Positions 41,079 to 49,534 of a stretch of DNA of 64,000 nt are shown here, piece by piece; position 1 is the stretch's first letter, and each line of letters opens with the position of its first letter. The position numbers and the translations under genes are program-made. The notes below the pieces were generated by a model. That model saw only the letters and a program-made list of their open reading frames with translations, searched no databases and was not told where the DNA came from. Location: assembly GCA_012729765.1 (NCBI GenBank), contig JAAYCM010000143.1, positions 28,649 through 92,648 on the forward strand, read 5' to 3'. Origin of the DNA: Chloroflexota bacterium (lineage in GTDB: Bacteria > Chloroflexota > Anaerolineae > Aggregatilineales > Aggregatilineaceae).

Positions 41079-42161
41079 ATGTCCGATTCACTCGATTTCA
41101 ACGCGATCAAGCTCACGGCCCTGGCCGGGGCAGCGGGTTGAGCGTCTAAGTTAGGTCCGGGCGACCTTTCGGAGATTGCACTCCCGCTGGGCCAATTGTT
41201 CGCCGCCGCCGATCATCCCGATCTGCTGGTCGGGCTGGCGGAGCCGGACGATGCCGCCGTGTTCCAGATCAGCGGCGAGCAGGCCATCATCAGCACGACC
41301 GACTTTTTCACGCCGGTCGTCGATCATCCCTATTGGTTCGGCGCGATTGCCGCCGCCAACGCGATGAGCGACGTCTACGCGATGGGCGGTGAGGTGTTGA
41401 TGGCGCTCAACCTGGTCGCGTTCCCGGCCTCGCTCGATATGCGCATCCTGACCGAGATTCTGCGCGGCGGGGCCGAGAAGGTGCGCGAAGCGGGCGCGGT
41501 GCTGGCCGGGGGGCATACCGTCACCGACGACGAGCCGAAGTATGGGCTGGCCGTGACCGGCGTCGTGCATCCCGACCGGCTGATGCGCAAGGGCGGCGCG
41601 CAGCCCGGCGATGCATTGGTGCTGACCAAGCCGCTCGGCTCCGGCGTGATCACAACCGCGCTGAAGAGCGGTCGTGCCGCAGCGGAGCACGTCGAGGCGG
41701 CGATGCAGATCATGGCGACGTTGAATCGCGCGGCGGCGCAGGCGGCGCAGACCGTCGAGGCGCACGGCCTGACCGACATCACCGGCTACGGCCTGATCGG
41801 ACACAGCTACGAGATGGCCCGGCTGAGCGGCACGATCTTCCATTTCTTCGCGGATGCGTTTCGGTGGATGCCCGGCGCGCATCACTATGCCGAGATCGGC
41901 ACCTTCCCCGGCGGGCAGGGCCGCAACGAGGCCTACTACCGCCGGTGGGTGCAGTTCGATGACACGGTGGACGAGCTGACACGCGACCTGCTGTTCGATC
42001 CGCAAACGTCGGGCGGGCTGCTGATCGCGGCAGCACCTGATCGCCTGGGCGATCTGCTGGCCGAGCTGTCCCGGCGCGAGATCGAGGCGGCGCACGTCGG
42101 CACGGTGCAGCCCGGTGAGCCGGGGATTGTGGTCACGAAGACGGACGCGCCCTCAGCCTGA
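41079..42161 (+). CDS. selD: Selenide, water dikinase with in-frame UGA (selenocysteine)
   Basis: The frame ATG 41079 to TGA 42161 is interrupted by one TGA at 41139-41141 and is otherwise continuous. It gives MSDSLDFNAIKLTALAGAAG-U-ASKLGPGDLSEI, where U aligns with the catalytic Cys17 of E. coli SelD (GAGCGCK). The rest is typical SelD: DDAAVFQI, ISTTDFFTPVVDHPYWFGAIAAANAMSDVYAMGG, GGHTVTDDEPKYGLAVTG, TDITGYGLIGHSYEMA and DPQTSGGLLIA. A hairpin AGGTC-CGGGC-GACCT begins 11 bases after the UGA. SelD makes selenophosphate from ATP and selenide. An AGGAAA lies before the ATG. Confidence 0.93.
41153..41167 (+). promoter_or_regulatory. SECIS-like hairpin in selD
   Basis: The stem AGGTC (41153-41157)/GACCT (41163-41167) has loop CGGGC. 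The loop starts 16 bases after the UGA and has a G in its second position, within the range accepted for bacterial SECIS elements read by SelB. Confidence 0.7.
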
Positions 42162-42164
42162 CCC

Positions 42165-43688
42165 TTATTGCGGCTTGGGCGGGGGCGACGGCGTGCGCGT
42201 GATGCGCGGCGGCAGGAACGGCGTGGACGACGGGGTGAACGTCGGGAACGGCGTCAGCGTCGGGGTGGGCGTGCGCGTGGGTGTCGTGCTAGGCGTCGGC
42301 GTGGAGGTGCGCGTCGGCGTGTGCGTGGCCGATGGCGCGGGCGTGCGGGTGGCGGATGGTTCCGGGCTCGGTGTGTTCGTCGCGGTCGGCGGCTCCGGCG
42401 TAGCAGTGGGCGGCTCGGTTGCGGCAGGCGGCGGCGTATTGGTCGGCGCGGGCGTCGAAGTTGGCAGCGCCGGGGGGAGTTCCAGGTCCTCAGGCGTGGC
42501 GGTTGGCTCCGCTTCCTGAGTGGTGATCGGCGGCTCCGGCGTGGCGGTCGGGGCGCTCAGGCTCTCCGGCACGCCATCCGAGAGGGTCGGCAGCGCGGTC
42601 GGTGTGACCGGCGGCACCGTGTCGGTAATGATTAACGTCGCCTGTTCGGGCGACGCTGGGAGACTTTCGGTGCTGACCGTCGCATCCGGGGGCAGCGGTG
42701 AGGTAAGGTCCGGCTCGCTCAGGCCAGATGCCACACCTTCCGGAGTCGGCGTTTCAGGCCCGGCCTCGGTTGGCACGACGACGCCTTCCAGCGCGAACAC
42801 GTATTCGAACATCTGCCCGCGCGCGCCGAGCGTCCCCTGCGGCTGATTGTTCACCGTCAGGTTGAGCGCGGCGGCGTTGCTGGCCCGGATTCCGACGCTC
42901 TCCGTGCCGCTGAACTGCCACACCTCGCCTGGACGGCCCAGCCCCTCACGCGCGATCTCGCCATCGACGGTCACGCTCAGCCACGAGCGCTGCGTAAGCT
43001 GGATCGAGATGGTCACGCCCGGCCCGGTCAGGACCGGCGGCGTGAAGGCGGCGGGCGCTTCGGGTGTCGTCCCGTCGGCGGGCAGCGGCTCGCCCCCGCC
43101 CTCAGCCGTTCCCGCGGCTTCTTCGGCAATCGTCGGCACGGGCGGCGTTTCGACCTCGCCCTGGACCGGCGCTTCCGGCTCCGGCGTGCTGACCAGTGTA
43201 TCGAGCAGTTGCGTCAGGCCCAGCACCAGCCCGATCACGATCGCCCCGGCAAGCAGCACGATCGCCAGATTGCCGAGCACACCGCGTTGAGTCCGGCGGC
43301 GCGGGGCGCGTTTGGGCGCGGGCTGGCTTTCGGGCTGGGTGGGCGGCACGATCGGGCGCGCGGCGCGCGGCGGGGGCAGCGGCGTCGGAGTCTCGTCGGC
43401 GGCAGGCGGGAGCGGAGTCTCGGTGCGGCTCAGACGCCAGCGGCGGCCCCGTTCCTGTACGGGGCCGATCTCGTCCAGCAGCAGGTCCAGGTCCAGCCCC
43501 AGGAAGCGCGCATAGTTGCGCAGAAACCCCTGCGCCTGCACCGGCGTCATCGGGGAGTAGTCACCCTGCTCCAGCGCCTCGACAAAGCGGGCGCGGATGC
43601 GAATGGCGCGCTCGACATCGTCCAGGCTCAGCTCTCTGGCTTCGCGGGCTTCGCGTAAGCGTTGTCCGATCGCCTGTGCTTCGTTCAA
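42165..43688 (-). CDS. RodZ-like membrane protein with long Thr/Pro-rich tail
   Basis: The 507-residue protein starts with a Cro/C1-type HTH of the RodZ kind (AIGQRLREAREARELSLDDVERAIRIRARFVEALEQGDYSPM, then GFLRNYARFLGLDLD). One membrane span (LAIVLLAGAIVIGLVLGL) and an extracytoplasmic DUF4115-type domain (VTISIQLTQRSWLSVTVDGE...ESVGIRASNAAALNLTVN) follow. It ends in about 190 residues of Thr/Pro/Glu-rich low complexity, including TPTRTSTPTPSTTP-type repeats. RodZ helps position the cell-shape machinery. The 3' ends of this gene and selD lie three bases apart. Confidence 0.8.
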   Translation of the reverse strand: MNEAQAIGQRLREAREARELSLDDVERAIRIRARFVEALEQGDYSPMTPVQAQGFLRNYARFLGLDLDLLLDEIGPVQERGRRWRLSRTETPLPPAADETPTPLPPPRAARPIVPPTQPESQPAPKRAPRRRTQRGVLGNLAIVLLAGAIVIGLVLGLTQLLDTLVSTPEPEAPVQGEVETPPVPTIAEEAAGTAEGGGEPLPADGTTPEAPAAFTPPVLTGPGVTISIQLTQRSWLSVTVDGEIAREGLGRPGEVWQFSGTESVGIRASNAAALNLTVNNQPQGTLGARGQMFEYVFALEGVVVPTEAGPETPTPEGVASGLSEPDLTSPLPPDATVSTESLPASPEQATLIITDTVPPVTPTALPTLSDGVPESLSAPTATPEPPITTQEAEPTATPEDLELPPALPTSTPAPTNTPPPAATEPPTATPEPPTATNTPSPEPSATRTPAPSATHTPTRTSTPTPSTTPTRTPTPTLTPFPTFTPSSTPFLPPRITRTPSPPPKPQ

Positions 43689-43821
43689 GACGTCCTACTC
43701 TCAGGGTGTCTGATCAGGCCCTACCAGATAAACAACGGCGGGTGTACCTCGCCACCGCCCCAGGCCGTGATCGCTGTTCACCCGCTCCCGTTCCCCACAA
43801 TCCGGCGGCTATGGCCGGCGC

Positions 43822-44142
43822 TCAGGTCGCCAGCAAATCATAGACATCGCCGGTAAATGTCGCCAGAAAATCCGCCCACATGCTGCTGTCGTCCGATGTA
43901 ATCGGGGCCGGCACAAACAAGCCGGGATCGCGCCGGAGCTGCTGGTAGGGTGGCTGGTCATAAGCCGTGATAGCGCGCTCGACATAGCAAACGGGACAGG
44001 TTGCTTTAAGTGCCCACTGCGTGTCGTGATGCAGCACCACCTGCACATCTTCGGGCCGGTAGGTGCCGCCGCAGGCTTCGCAGCCGATGTGCCGGACCAC
44101 GTAGGCGACGACGAGGTCCGAGCCAGCTTCTTCAGTTGTCAT
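43822..44142 (-). CDS. Hypothetical protein with two CxxC pairs
   Basis: The 106-residue product contains HIGCEACGGTYRPEDV and KATCPVCYVERA, two CxxC knuckles likely to bind zinc. It has no membrane span. It starts 24 bases after the rplI stop on the same strand, so it probably shares that transcript. A GTG two codons earlier could also be the start. Function unknown. Confidence 0.6.
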   Translation of the reverse strand: MTTEEAGSDLVVAYVVRHIGCEACGGTYRPEDVQVVLHHDTQWALKATCPVCYVERAITAYDQPPYQQLRRDPGLFVPAPITSDDSSMWADFLATFTGDVYDLLAT

Positions 44143-44166
44143 CCACACATGCCGGGCAGGATCACC

Positions 44167-44775
44167 CTACTCGGCGGCTTCTTCCTCAACACTTTCCGGC
44201 ATCGGCTCTTCGGCAGCGCCCGCCGCCAGGTCCATCACCGGCTCGCCGGCAGCTTCACCGGCGTCTTCGATTTCTTCCTGCTCGTCAGCCAGCGACTCGA
44301 CGCGACCACCGGCCAGGTAGGTAGCCAGCTCTTCTTCGCGCACAATCACGACCTTAAGCGAGGGCGACAGGTCGCCGCTCATGCGGACCGGGACATCGAA
44401 CTCGCCCAGCTCGCGCAGCGGGCGCTCGCTGATCCGGCGGCGGTTGATGTCGATGCCGGTCTTTTCTTCGAGCGCGCGGGCGATATCCATCGTCGTGATC
44501 GAGCCGTAGAGCTTGCCGTTCTTGCCGGCCTTGACGCCGAACACCAGCTCCACGCCGTCGATCTGGGCCGCCACTTCGGTGAGCTGGTTGTTCAGCTCGA
44601 CGCGACGCTGCGCCGCGAACTTGGTCAGGTGCTCGTTATCACGCAGTGCGCCGGCGGTCGCCTTCACGGCCAGCCCGCGCGGGATCAGAAAATTGCGGGC
44701 AAAGCCATCGGCCACGTTCACCACGTCACCGGCTACCCCGTGCTTATAGACGTTCTGCTTGAGAATAACCTTCAT
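44167..44775 (-). CDS. rplI: Ribosomal protein bL9 with acidic C-terminal extension
   Basis: From MKVILKQNVYKHGVAGDVVNVADGFARNFLIPRGLAVKAT the protein has the L9 N-domain signature, a long central helix (LRDNEHLTKFAAQRRVELNNQLTEVAAQI) and the C-domain (GVKAGKNGKLYGSITTMDIARALEEKTG). At 202 residues it exceeds the usual 150 by about 50; the extra tail is acidic and Ala/Glu-rich. L9 binds 23S rRNA at the base of the L1 stalk. An in-frame upstream extension has no L9 similarity. Confidence 0.95.
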   Translation of the reverse strand: MKVILKQNVYKHGVAGDVVNVADGFARNFLIPRGLAVKATAGALRDNEHLTKFAAQRRVELNNQLTEVAAQIDGVELVFGVKAGKNGKLYGSITTMDIARALEEKTGIDINRRRISERPLRELGEFDVPVRMSGDLSPSLKVVIVREEELATYLAGGRVESLADEQEEIEDAGEAAGEPVMDLAAGAAEEPMPESVEEEAAE

Positions 44776-44964
44776 GCCAGGCCTTCCTTGACGTTCGAGT
44801 TTGCAGGGCGCTATCATACCGCAAAGCCAGTCCAAACGCCAGGGTGCGAATCCGGGTATGCTGCCAGGGCTGGCAGTTGCAGCCACGAGCCGGTATGTTA
44901 TGTTCAGTGAGTCAATCTATCGGCTGGCGCGGCCAGCCACCCGGCGAAAACGACCGATAAGCCC

Positions 44965-46602
44965 ATGAAACGATCCGCCCTGATTGCCCTGCTCTGTGTA
45001 TTCCTGGCGTTTACTGCCAGCGACATCGTCAGCCGCGCGATCTTCGAGCGCCTGCCCCATCTCGAAGACGAGTTCGCCTATCTCTACCAGGCGCGCCTCT
45101 TCGCGCGCGGCGACGCCTATATCGAGACACCGGCCCCGGTGCGCGCCTACTGGCAGCCGTTCCTGATCAACCTGGAAGGCAAGCGTTTCGGCAAATATAC
45201 CCCCGGCTGGCCGCTGATCCTGGCGGCGGGCGTGGAGATGGGCGAGCTGTGGGTGATCAACGCCTGGCTCTCGATGCTCACCGTCGCGGTCGTCTACCGG
45301 CTGGGGCGCGAAGTTTACAACCCGCAAACCGGCGCGGTCGCGGCCCTGCTGACGGCCATCAGCCCGGCGGCGATGCTGCTCAGCGGCTCGCTGATGGCGC
45401 ACACGCTGGCCCTGTTCCTGACCACGCTGTTTCTCTACGCCCTGTGGCGGATCGAGCGCGGGCGGCGCGTGCTGCTGTGGGGCGCGATCGGTGGTGCGGC
45501 ACTCGGCCTGAATGTGCTCGCCCGCCCGATGACGGCAATCGCCATCGCGGTCCCATTCGTGATCTACAGCGTGGGGCGCGTCGGCTGGCGTTTTGTCCGG
45601 CGCTCGCCGCGTGAGGGCTGGCGGACGCTGCGCCCACTGCTGGTGCTGGGCGTGATCGCCAGCGCGATCAGCCTCTACTGGCCGGTCTTCAATTACACCG
45701 TCACCGCCCGGCCCGGCGAGTCGTTTCCGCACTACCTGGTGCGGTTCGCGCGCGGCGACGAGGACACCAACCTGTATCTCTACATCTGGGATTACGACAA
45801 GATCGGATTCGGCGAAGGGCACGGGCGCGTCAAGGGCGGGCACACGCTGGAGATCGGCTGGCGGCACGCCAAAAAGGACCTCAACTGCGCCTCACGCGAT
45901 CTGCTTGGCTGGGCGCGCGCAGCCCCCGATCAGGTCGATATCGTCAAGAATCCCTGCGCCGAGAACGGGCGCGGCTATAGCTGGGTGGTGATCGTCGCCG
46001 GGCTGCTGCTGACGCTGCGCAAGCGCTGGACGTGGCTGTTCCTGGCGCTGATCGTGAGCCTGATCGCGTTCTACCTCGCCTACTGGATCGGCGGCAACCT
46101 GTACAGCGCGCGCTACTATTCCGAAGCGCTGACCGCCGCCACGCTGCTCGCCGCCGCCGGGATCGCCGGACTGGCGCACTGGCTCGAAGCGGGCCTGCGC
46201 CGGATCAACGCGCCCGGTGCGCGGGCTGGCCGCCGGATCGTGTATGGGGCGCTGGCCGTGCTGGCAGTCTATACCCTGGCGATCTACGCGCCCGCCCGGC
46301 TGCGCCCCCTGACCGGCTATGGGCGCATCAGCCAGGGGCAGATCGAGCAGGTCAACCGCCTGCGGCAGGACCCCGACCGGCCCGTCGTCGTGATCGTCTG
46401 GGGCGAGCATCACTGGCGCGACATCGGCGCGCTGATGGCCGTGACCGATCCGTATCTGGACAGCGAGATCGTGCTGGCACGCGATCCCGACCAGCGCTAT
46501 CTGGACACGCTGCGCGCGCGGTGGTCCGACCGCGAGCAGCTTTTCTTCTTCGACGGGCGGCTCAGCCGCACCCCGCCGGAGACGGTCGCCACCGCCGAAT
46601 GA
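44965..46602 (+). CDS. GT39-like membrane glycosyltransferase
   Basis: The 545-residue polytopic protein has a PMT/ArnT-like N-terminus: a first loop with acidic residues (LPHLEDEFAYLYQARLFARGD) as in GT-C enzymes that use polyprenyl-linked sugars, then about ten spans (for example MLTVAVVYRLG, SLMAHTLALFLTTLFLYALW). A C-terminal extracytoplasmic part follows (VNRLRQDPDRPVVVIVWGEHHW). The acceptor is unknown. A second GT39-like gene is at 49535. Confidence 0.75.
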   Translation: MKRSALIALLCVFLAFTASDIVSRAIFERLPHLEDEFAYLYQARLFARGDAYIETPAPVRAYWQPFLINLEGKRFGKYTPGWPLILAAGVEMGELWVINAWLSMLTVAVVYRLGREVYNPQTGAVAALLTAISPAAMLLSGSLMAHTLALFLTTLFLYALWRIERGRRVLLWGAIGGAALGLNVLARPMTAIAIAVPFVIYSVGRVGWRFVRRSPREGWRTLRPLLVLGVIASAISLYWPVFNYTVTARPGESFPHYLVRFARGDEDTNLYLYIWDYDKIGFGEGHGRVKGGHTLEIGWRHAKKDLNCASRDLLGWARAAPDQVDIVKNPCAENGRGYSWVVIVAGLLLTLRKRWTWLFLALIVSLIAFYLAYWIGGNLYSARYYSEALTAATLLAAAGIAGLAHWLEAGLRRINAPGARAGRRIVYGALAVLAVYTLAIYAPARLRPLTGYGRISQGQIEQVNRLRQDPDRPVVVIVWGEHHWRDIGALMAVTDPYLDSEIVLARDPDQRYLDTLRARWSDREQLFFFDGRLSRTPPETVATAE

Positions 46603-46604
46603 GG

Positions 46605-47222
46605 TTATGGCTGTGGGCGGCTCACGGCATAGCGGGCGAGGATGTTGCCGGAACCCTGCCATGTGCGGGTTTCGAGCAGCCTGAGCGACACCGGCGGGCG
46701 ATCCATGAACAGCGGTGTGCCTTCCCCCGCGATCACCGGAAAGATCGTGAGATGCAGCTCGTCCACCAGATCGTGCGGCAGCAGCGCGTTCCAGAGGGTG
46801 CGCCCGGCAAACATGAAGATGTCGCGGCCCGGCTGCTGCTTGAGCGCGGCGATCGCCTGGGGTGCGTCCGCCCGGCGGACAATGCGCGTATTTTCCCAGG
46901 GCGCCAGCTCGCCGGCGGTCAGGTGATCGGACACGACGACCTTCTCGACGGTCCGGATCAGCGCCGCGAACTCATGCCGGATCGCGCTCGCGTTGGGATC
47001 ATCCGGCACGCCCGACCAGTAGGCCCGGTTGCCGAGAAATGACGCGCGCCCGCTCAGCAGCAGCGTATCGGCGGCGCGCAGCCGCTCGGTGTTGTAGTGA
47101 TCGAAACTGTCGTCGCCGTGATAGTCGGGATGGAAGTAGGTAAACAGCGCGTCGAGGCTGTGATCCTTCCCCTCGTAGTAGCCATCGAGTGAAACCAGGT
47201 TACTGACGATGAGCTTGCGCAT
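46605..47222 (-). CDS. Dihydrofolate reductase-like (RibD C-terminal) protein
   Basis: The 205-residue protein has the RibD_C/DHFR-like fold of the common YyaP/YwjB-type family: [11 protein letters not shown] (start), [70 protein letters not shown]. Such proteins bind NADPH but their substrates are mostly unknown. It is a single gene; the next gene upstream runs in the opposite direction. Confidence 0.85.
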   Translation of the reverse strand: MRKLIVSNLVSLDGYYEGKDHSLDALFTYFHPDYHGDDSFDHYNTERLRAADTLLLSGRASFLGNRAYWSGVPDDPNASAIRHEFAALIRTVEKVVVSDHLTAGELAPWENTRIVRRADAPQAIAALKQQPGRDIFMFAGRTLWNALLPHDLVDELHLTIFPVIAGEGTPLFMDRPPVSLRLLETRTWQGSGNILARYAVSRPQP

Positions 47223-47293
47223 GGTGGTTTTGCTCCCAAAACTTGCTATGCAGGTTTGAGGGTTAGCCAGAGCTAATGGCGCAGGATAATTTT

Positions 47294-47347
47294 CGTAGGG
47301 GCGAGGGTTTGCCTCGCCCGCCGGGTAGGGCTTGCCCTACCCCTACA
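47294..47347 (+). repeat. GGGGCGAGG double-hairpin repeat, copy S3
   Basis: The stretch holds two adjacent hairpins: GGGGCGAGG/CCTCGCCC and GGGTAGGGC/GCCCTACCC, with outer GTAGGGG and CCCCTAC arms. It lies between the DHFR-like gene start and the rnz stop, and belongs to the GTAGGGGCG family seen at 31910 and 32653. Confidence 0.75.
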
Positions 47348-47376
47348 ATGCGACGCGAAACAACTTCTCCGGGCGG

Positions 47377-48372
47377 CTATTCCAGCTCCCCGACCTCGTC
47401 CAGATCGATGTCTTCCTCGACGACCTCGTTGGCGGGAGTCAGTTTTTGCACCGGGCGGCCTTTGGCGACCAGGTAGCGGTCGAAGTCGCGCACGACGTAG
47501 GTATTGGGGAAATACTGCCGCGCCTCGCTGATCACGTCGCGCTCACGGTAGCGACGCGAGAGGTGCGTCAGCAGCAGCGTGCCCACGCCATGATCGCGCG
47601 CGAACCGCGCCACGCGGCCCGCCGTCATGTGCCCGAAGGCCGACGCCATATCGCCATCTGCGTCCAGATAGGTCGATTCGATCACCAGTGCGTGGGCGTC
47701 CTGCGCGACGGCATCCAGCCCGGTCAGGTCGCCGATATCGCCCACCACCACCAGCCGCGCGCCGGGCATATCCTCGCCCAGCACGTCATCCGGCTCGATC
47801 ACGCGCCCGTCCGCCAGCCGGATCGCCTCGCCGCGCACCAGCCGCGCCCGCTCCGGCCCCGCCGGGACGCCCAGCGCCTCCGCCTTCTCGACCAGGAAGG
47901 GCCGCCGGGGCTTTTCCTGGAACACGAAGCCGTAGTTATCGCGCCCACGATGCACCACCGGGAAGGCCGAAACGGTATAGTCCGGGTCTTCGAGCATCAC
48001 GCCCGGCTTGAGGTCGATCAGGTGGAGCGGCATCGGCGGCTTGGCCCCGCGCAGCACCACGCCGTAGATCAGGTCTTGCACGCGGTCGAGCGCCCAGGTT
48101 CCACCCCAGATCTCCAGCGCGTTGAGGCTCTCCCAGCGCAGGAAGGTTGATACCAGTCCCGCCAGCCCCAGAACATGATCCAGGTGGCCGTGCGTCAGCA
48201 GCACGCGGTTGAGCCGCTTGAAGCCGATCCCGCTCTTCAAAATCTGGCGCTGCGTGCCCTCGCCGCAATCGATCAAAAAGCGCTGGTCCTTGACCATTAC
48301 GACCTGCGCTGCCAGGCCGCGATGAATCGAAGGCGCGCTGGCCGATGTGCCTAGAAAGACGATCTCAAACAT
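47377..48372 (-). CDS. rnz: Ribonuclease Z
   Basis: The 331-residue metallo-beta-lactamase-fold protein begins MFEIVFLGTSASAPSIHRGLAAQVV and has the zinc motif LTHGHLDHVLGLAGL (HxHxDH). Late metal histidines include LLTHLSRRYRERD, and the Asp lies in VIESTYLDADG (exosite and metal region). RNase Z cuts the 3' trailer of tRNA precursors. It lies 60 bases downstream of rtcA on the same strand, so the two probably form an RNA-processing operon. Confidence 0.88.
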   Translation of the reverse strand: MFEIVFLGTSASAPSIHRGLAAQVVMVKDQRFLIDCGEGTQRQILKSGIGFKRLNRVLLTHGHLDHVLGLAGLVSTFLRWESLNALEIWGGTWALDRVQDLIYGVVLRGAKPPMPLHLIDLKPGVMLEDPDYTVSAFPVVHRGRDNYGFVFQEKPRRPFLVEKAEALGVPAGPERARLVRGEAIRLADGRVIEPDDVLGEDMPGARLVVVGDIGDLTGLDAVAQDAHALVIESTYLDADGDMASAFGHMTAGRVARFARDHGVGTLLLTHLSRRYRERDVISEARQYFPNTYVVRDFDRYLVAKGRPVQKLTPANEVVEEDIDLDEVGELE

Positions 48373-48432
48373 AAGCTGCCAGACGGCCCCCGCCCTGTGG
48401 AAACAGGCCGCCTTTCCGTTCCCCTTTTGTCG

Positions 48433-49452
48433 TTAGCTGCCAAACGTCACAATGCACTGGGCTTCATCGATCTCGATCGGGCGACCGAGAAAGGCGCGCA
48501 CCACCTCGATATTGGTTCGCAGGTGTTCGGTGCAGGTCGTGGTCGAAAAGGCGCTCTCGCCCTCGGCCAGGGCCAACGGCAGCACCAGTTGATCGGCCAG
48601 GTGGGCATCGACCGCCGCGCCGCTGTCGTGAAAAGCCAGCAGCGGCGTCACGGCCTGGTCAGCCACGGCCTCAGAGGGCAGCCCCTTACGGCCCAGCGCG
48701 TCGAAGCCGCCGCGCCCGTTATTGTACTCGACCGTTAGGAAAATGCCCGCCCCGGTGCTGGCTCCCCGCGCGCGCAGGGGCCGGATGTCGAGCGGCGCGC
48801 CAATTGTCTCCAGCAGGTTCGTCGCGCGGTTGGCCATGCGCTGCGGGATATGTGACGGCAGGTTGTTGACGACCGCCGTCCCGATGATGCGCTCGATCAG
48901 CCCCCGATTGAGCAGCATCACCCCCTTGAGCTGCGCACCACCGCCCGTGCGCGCCACAATCGCCCCACCGCCTTCCGGCACCCACCCGAAGGAGTCCATA
49001 TACGTCTCGACATCGGCCCCCAGGCTGAGCAGCATCGGCACGTAGACATCGCGCAGGTAGTGGCCGGACGGGCTGAAGGGGACGTGCGTGCCGCCATAAA
49101 CGCGAATCGTGGATTCGCCTTTGGCCAGCGCCAGCGGCAGCAGCACGGTCTGCACCACCAGCGGGGCCGATCCCGCCGTGCCGATGCTCCACTCATATTC
49201 CCCGGCGCGAACCGCCCCACCCGGCGTGAAAGTGATCGTCTCCGAGCGGACCTCGACGCCGTCCATCTCGGCATTGCAGATCGACGCGGCAGCCTGCACC
49301 GCCGCAACATGTTGGGCGCGCAGCCCGGCAGGACTGCGCCCGGCGCGAATATTCTCGATGCGTACTGGCGTTCCGATGATACAGCTCAGCGTGACCGCCG
49401 TTCGGACGATCTGACCGCCGCCTTCGCCCCGACTGCCATCCAGGGTGATCAC
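48433..49452 (-). CDS. rtcA: RNA 3'-terminal phosphate cyclase
   Basis: The GTG at 49452 gives VITLDGSRGEGGGQIVRTAVTLSCIIGTPVRIENIRAGRSPAGLRAQHVAAVQA, the strongly conserved RtcA N-terminus. Later blocks are GGGAIVARTGGG, LVLPLALAEGESAFST and TTCTEHLRTNIEVVRAFLG, the last with the catalytic His region (CTEH) that takes AMP. RtcA converts RNA 3'-phosphates to 2',3'-cyclic phosphates using ATP, making ends that RtcB (22717) can ligate. An earlier in-frame GTG at 49476 has no better ribosome site. Confidence 0.92.
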   Translation of the reverse strand: MITLDGSRGEGGGQIVRTAVTLSCIIGTPVRIENIRAGRSPAGLRAQHVAAVQAAASICNAEMDGVEVRSETITFTPGGAVRAGEYEWSIGTAGSAPLVVQTVLLPLALAKGESTIRVYGGTHVPFSPSGHYLRDVYVPMLLSLGADVETYMDSFGWVPEGGGAIVARTGGGAQLKGVMLLNRGLIERIIGTAVVNNLPSHIPQRMANRATNLLETIGAPLDIRPLRARGASTGAGIFLTVEYNNGRGGFDALGRKGLPSEAVADQAVTPLLAFHDSGAAVDAHLADQLVLPLALAEGESAFSTTTCTEHLRTNIEVVRAFLGRPIEIDEAQCIVTFGS

Positions 49453-49534
49453 TGTGCCTCGCCCCCGTCTCCACACTGCCGAACGGAAGGTGCGCGCCGG
49501 TCTTCCCGGCGCGGAATAGGTGCGCAGAATGTAA

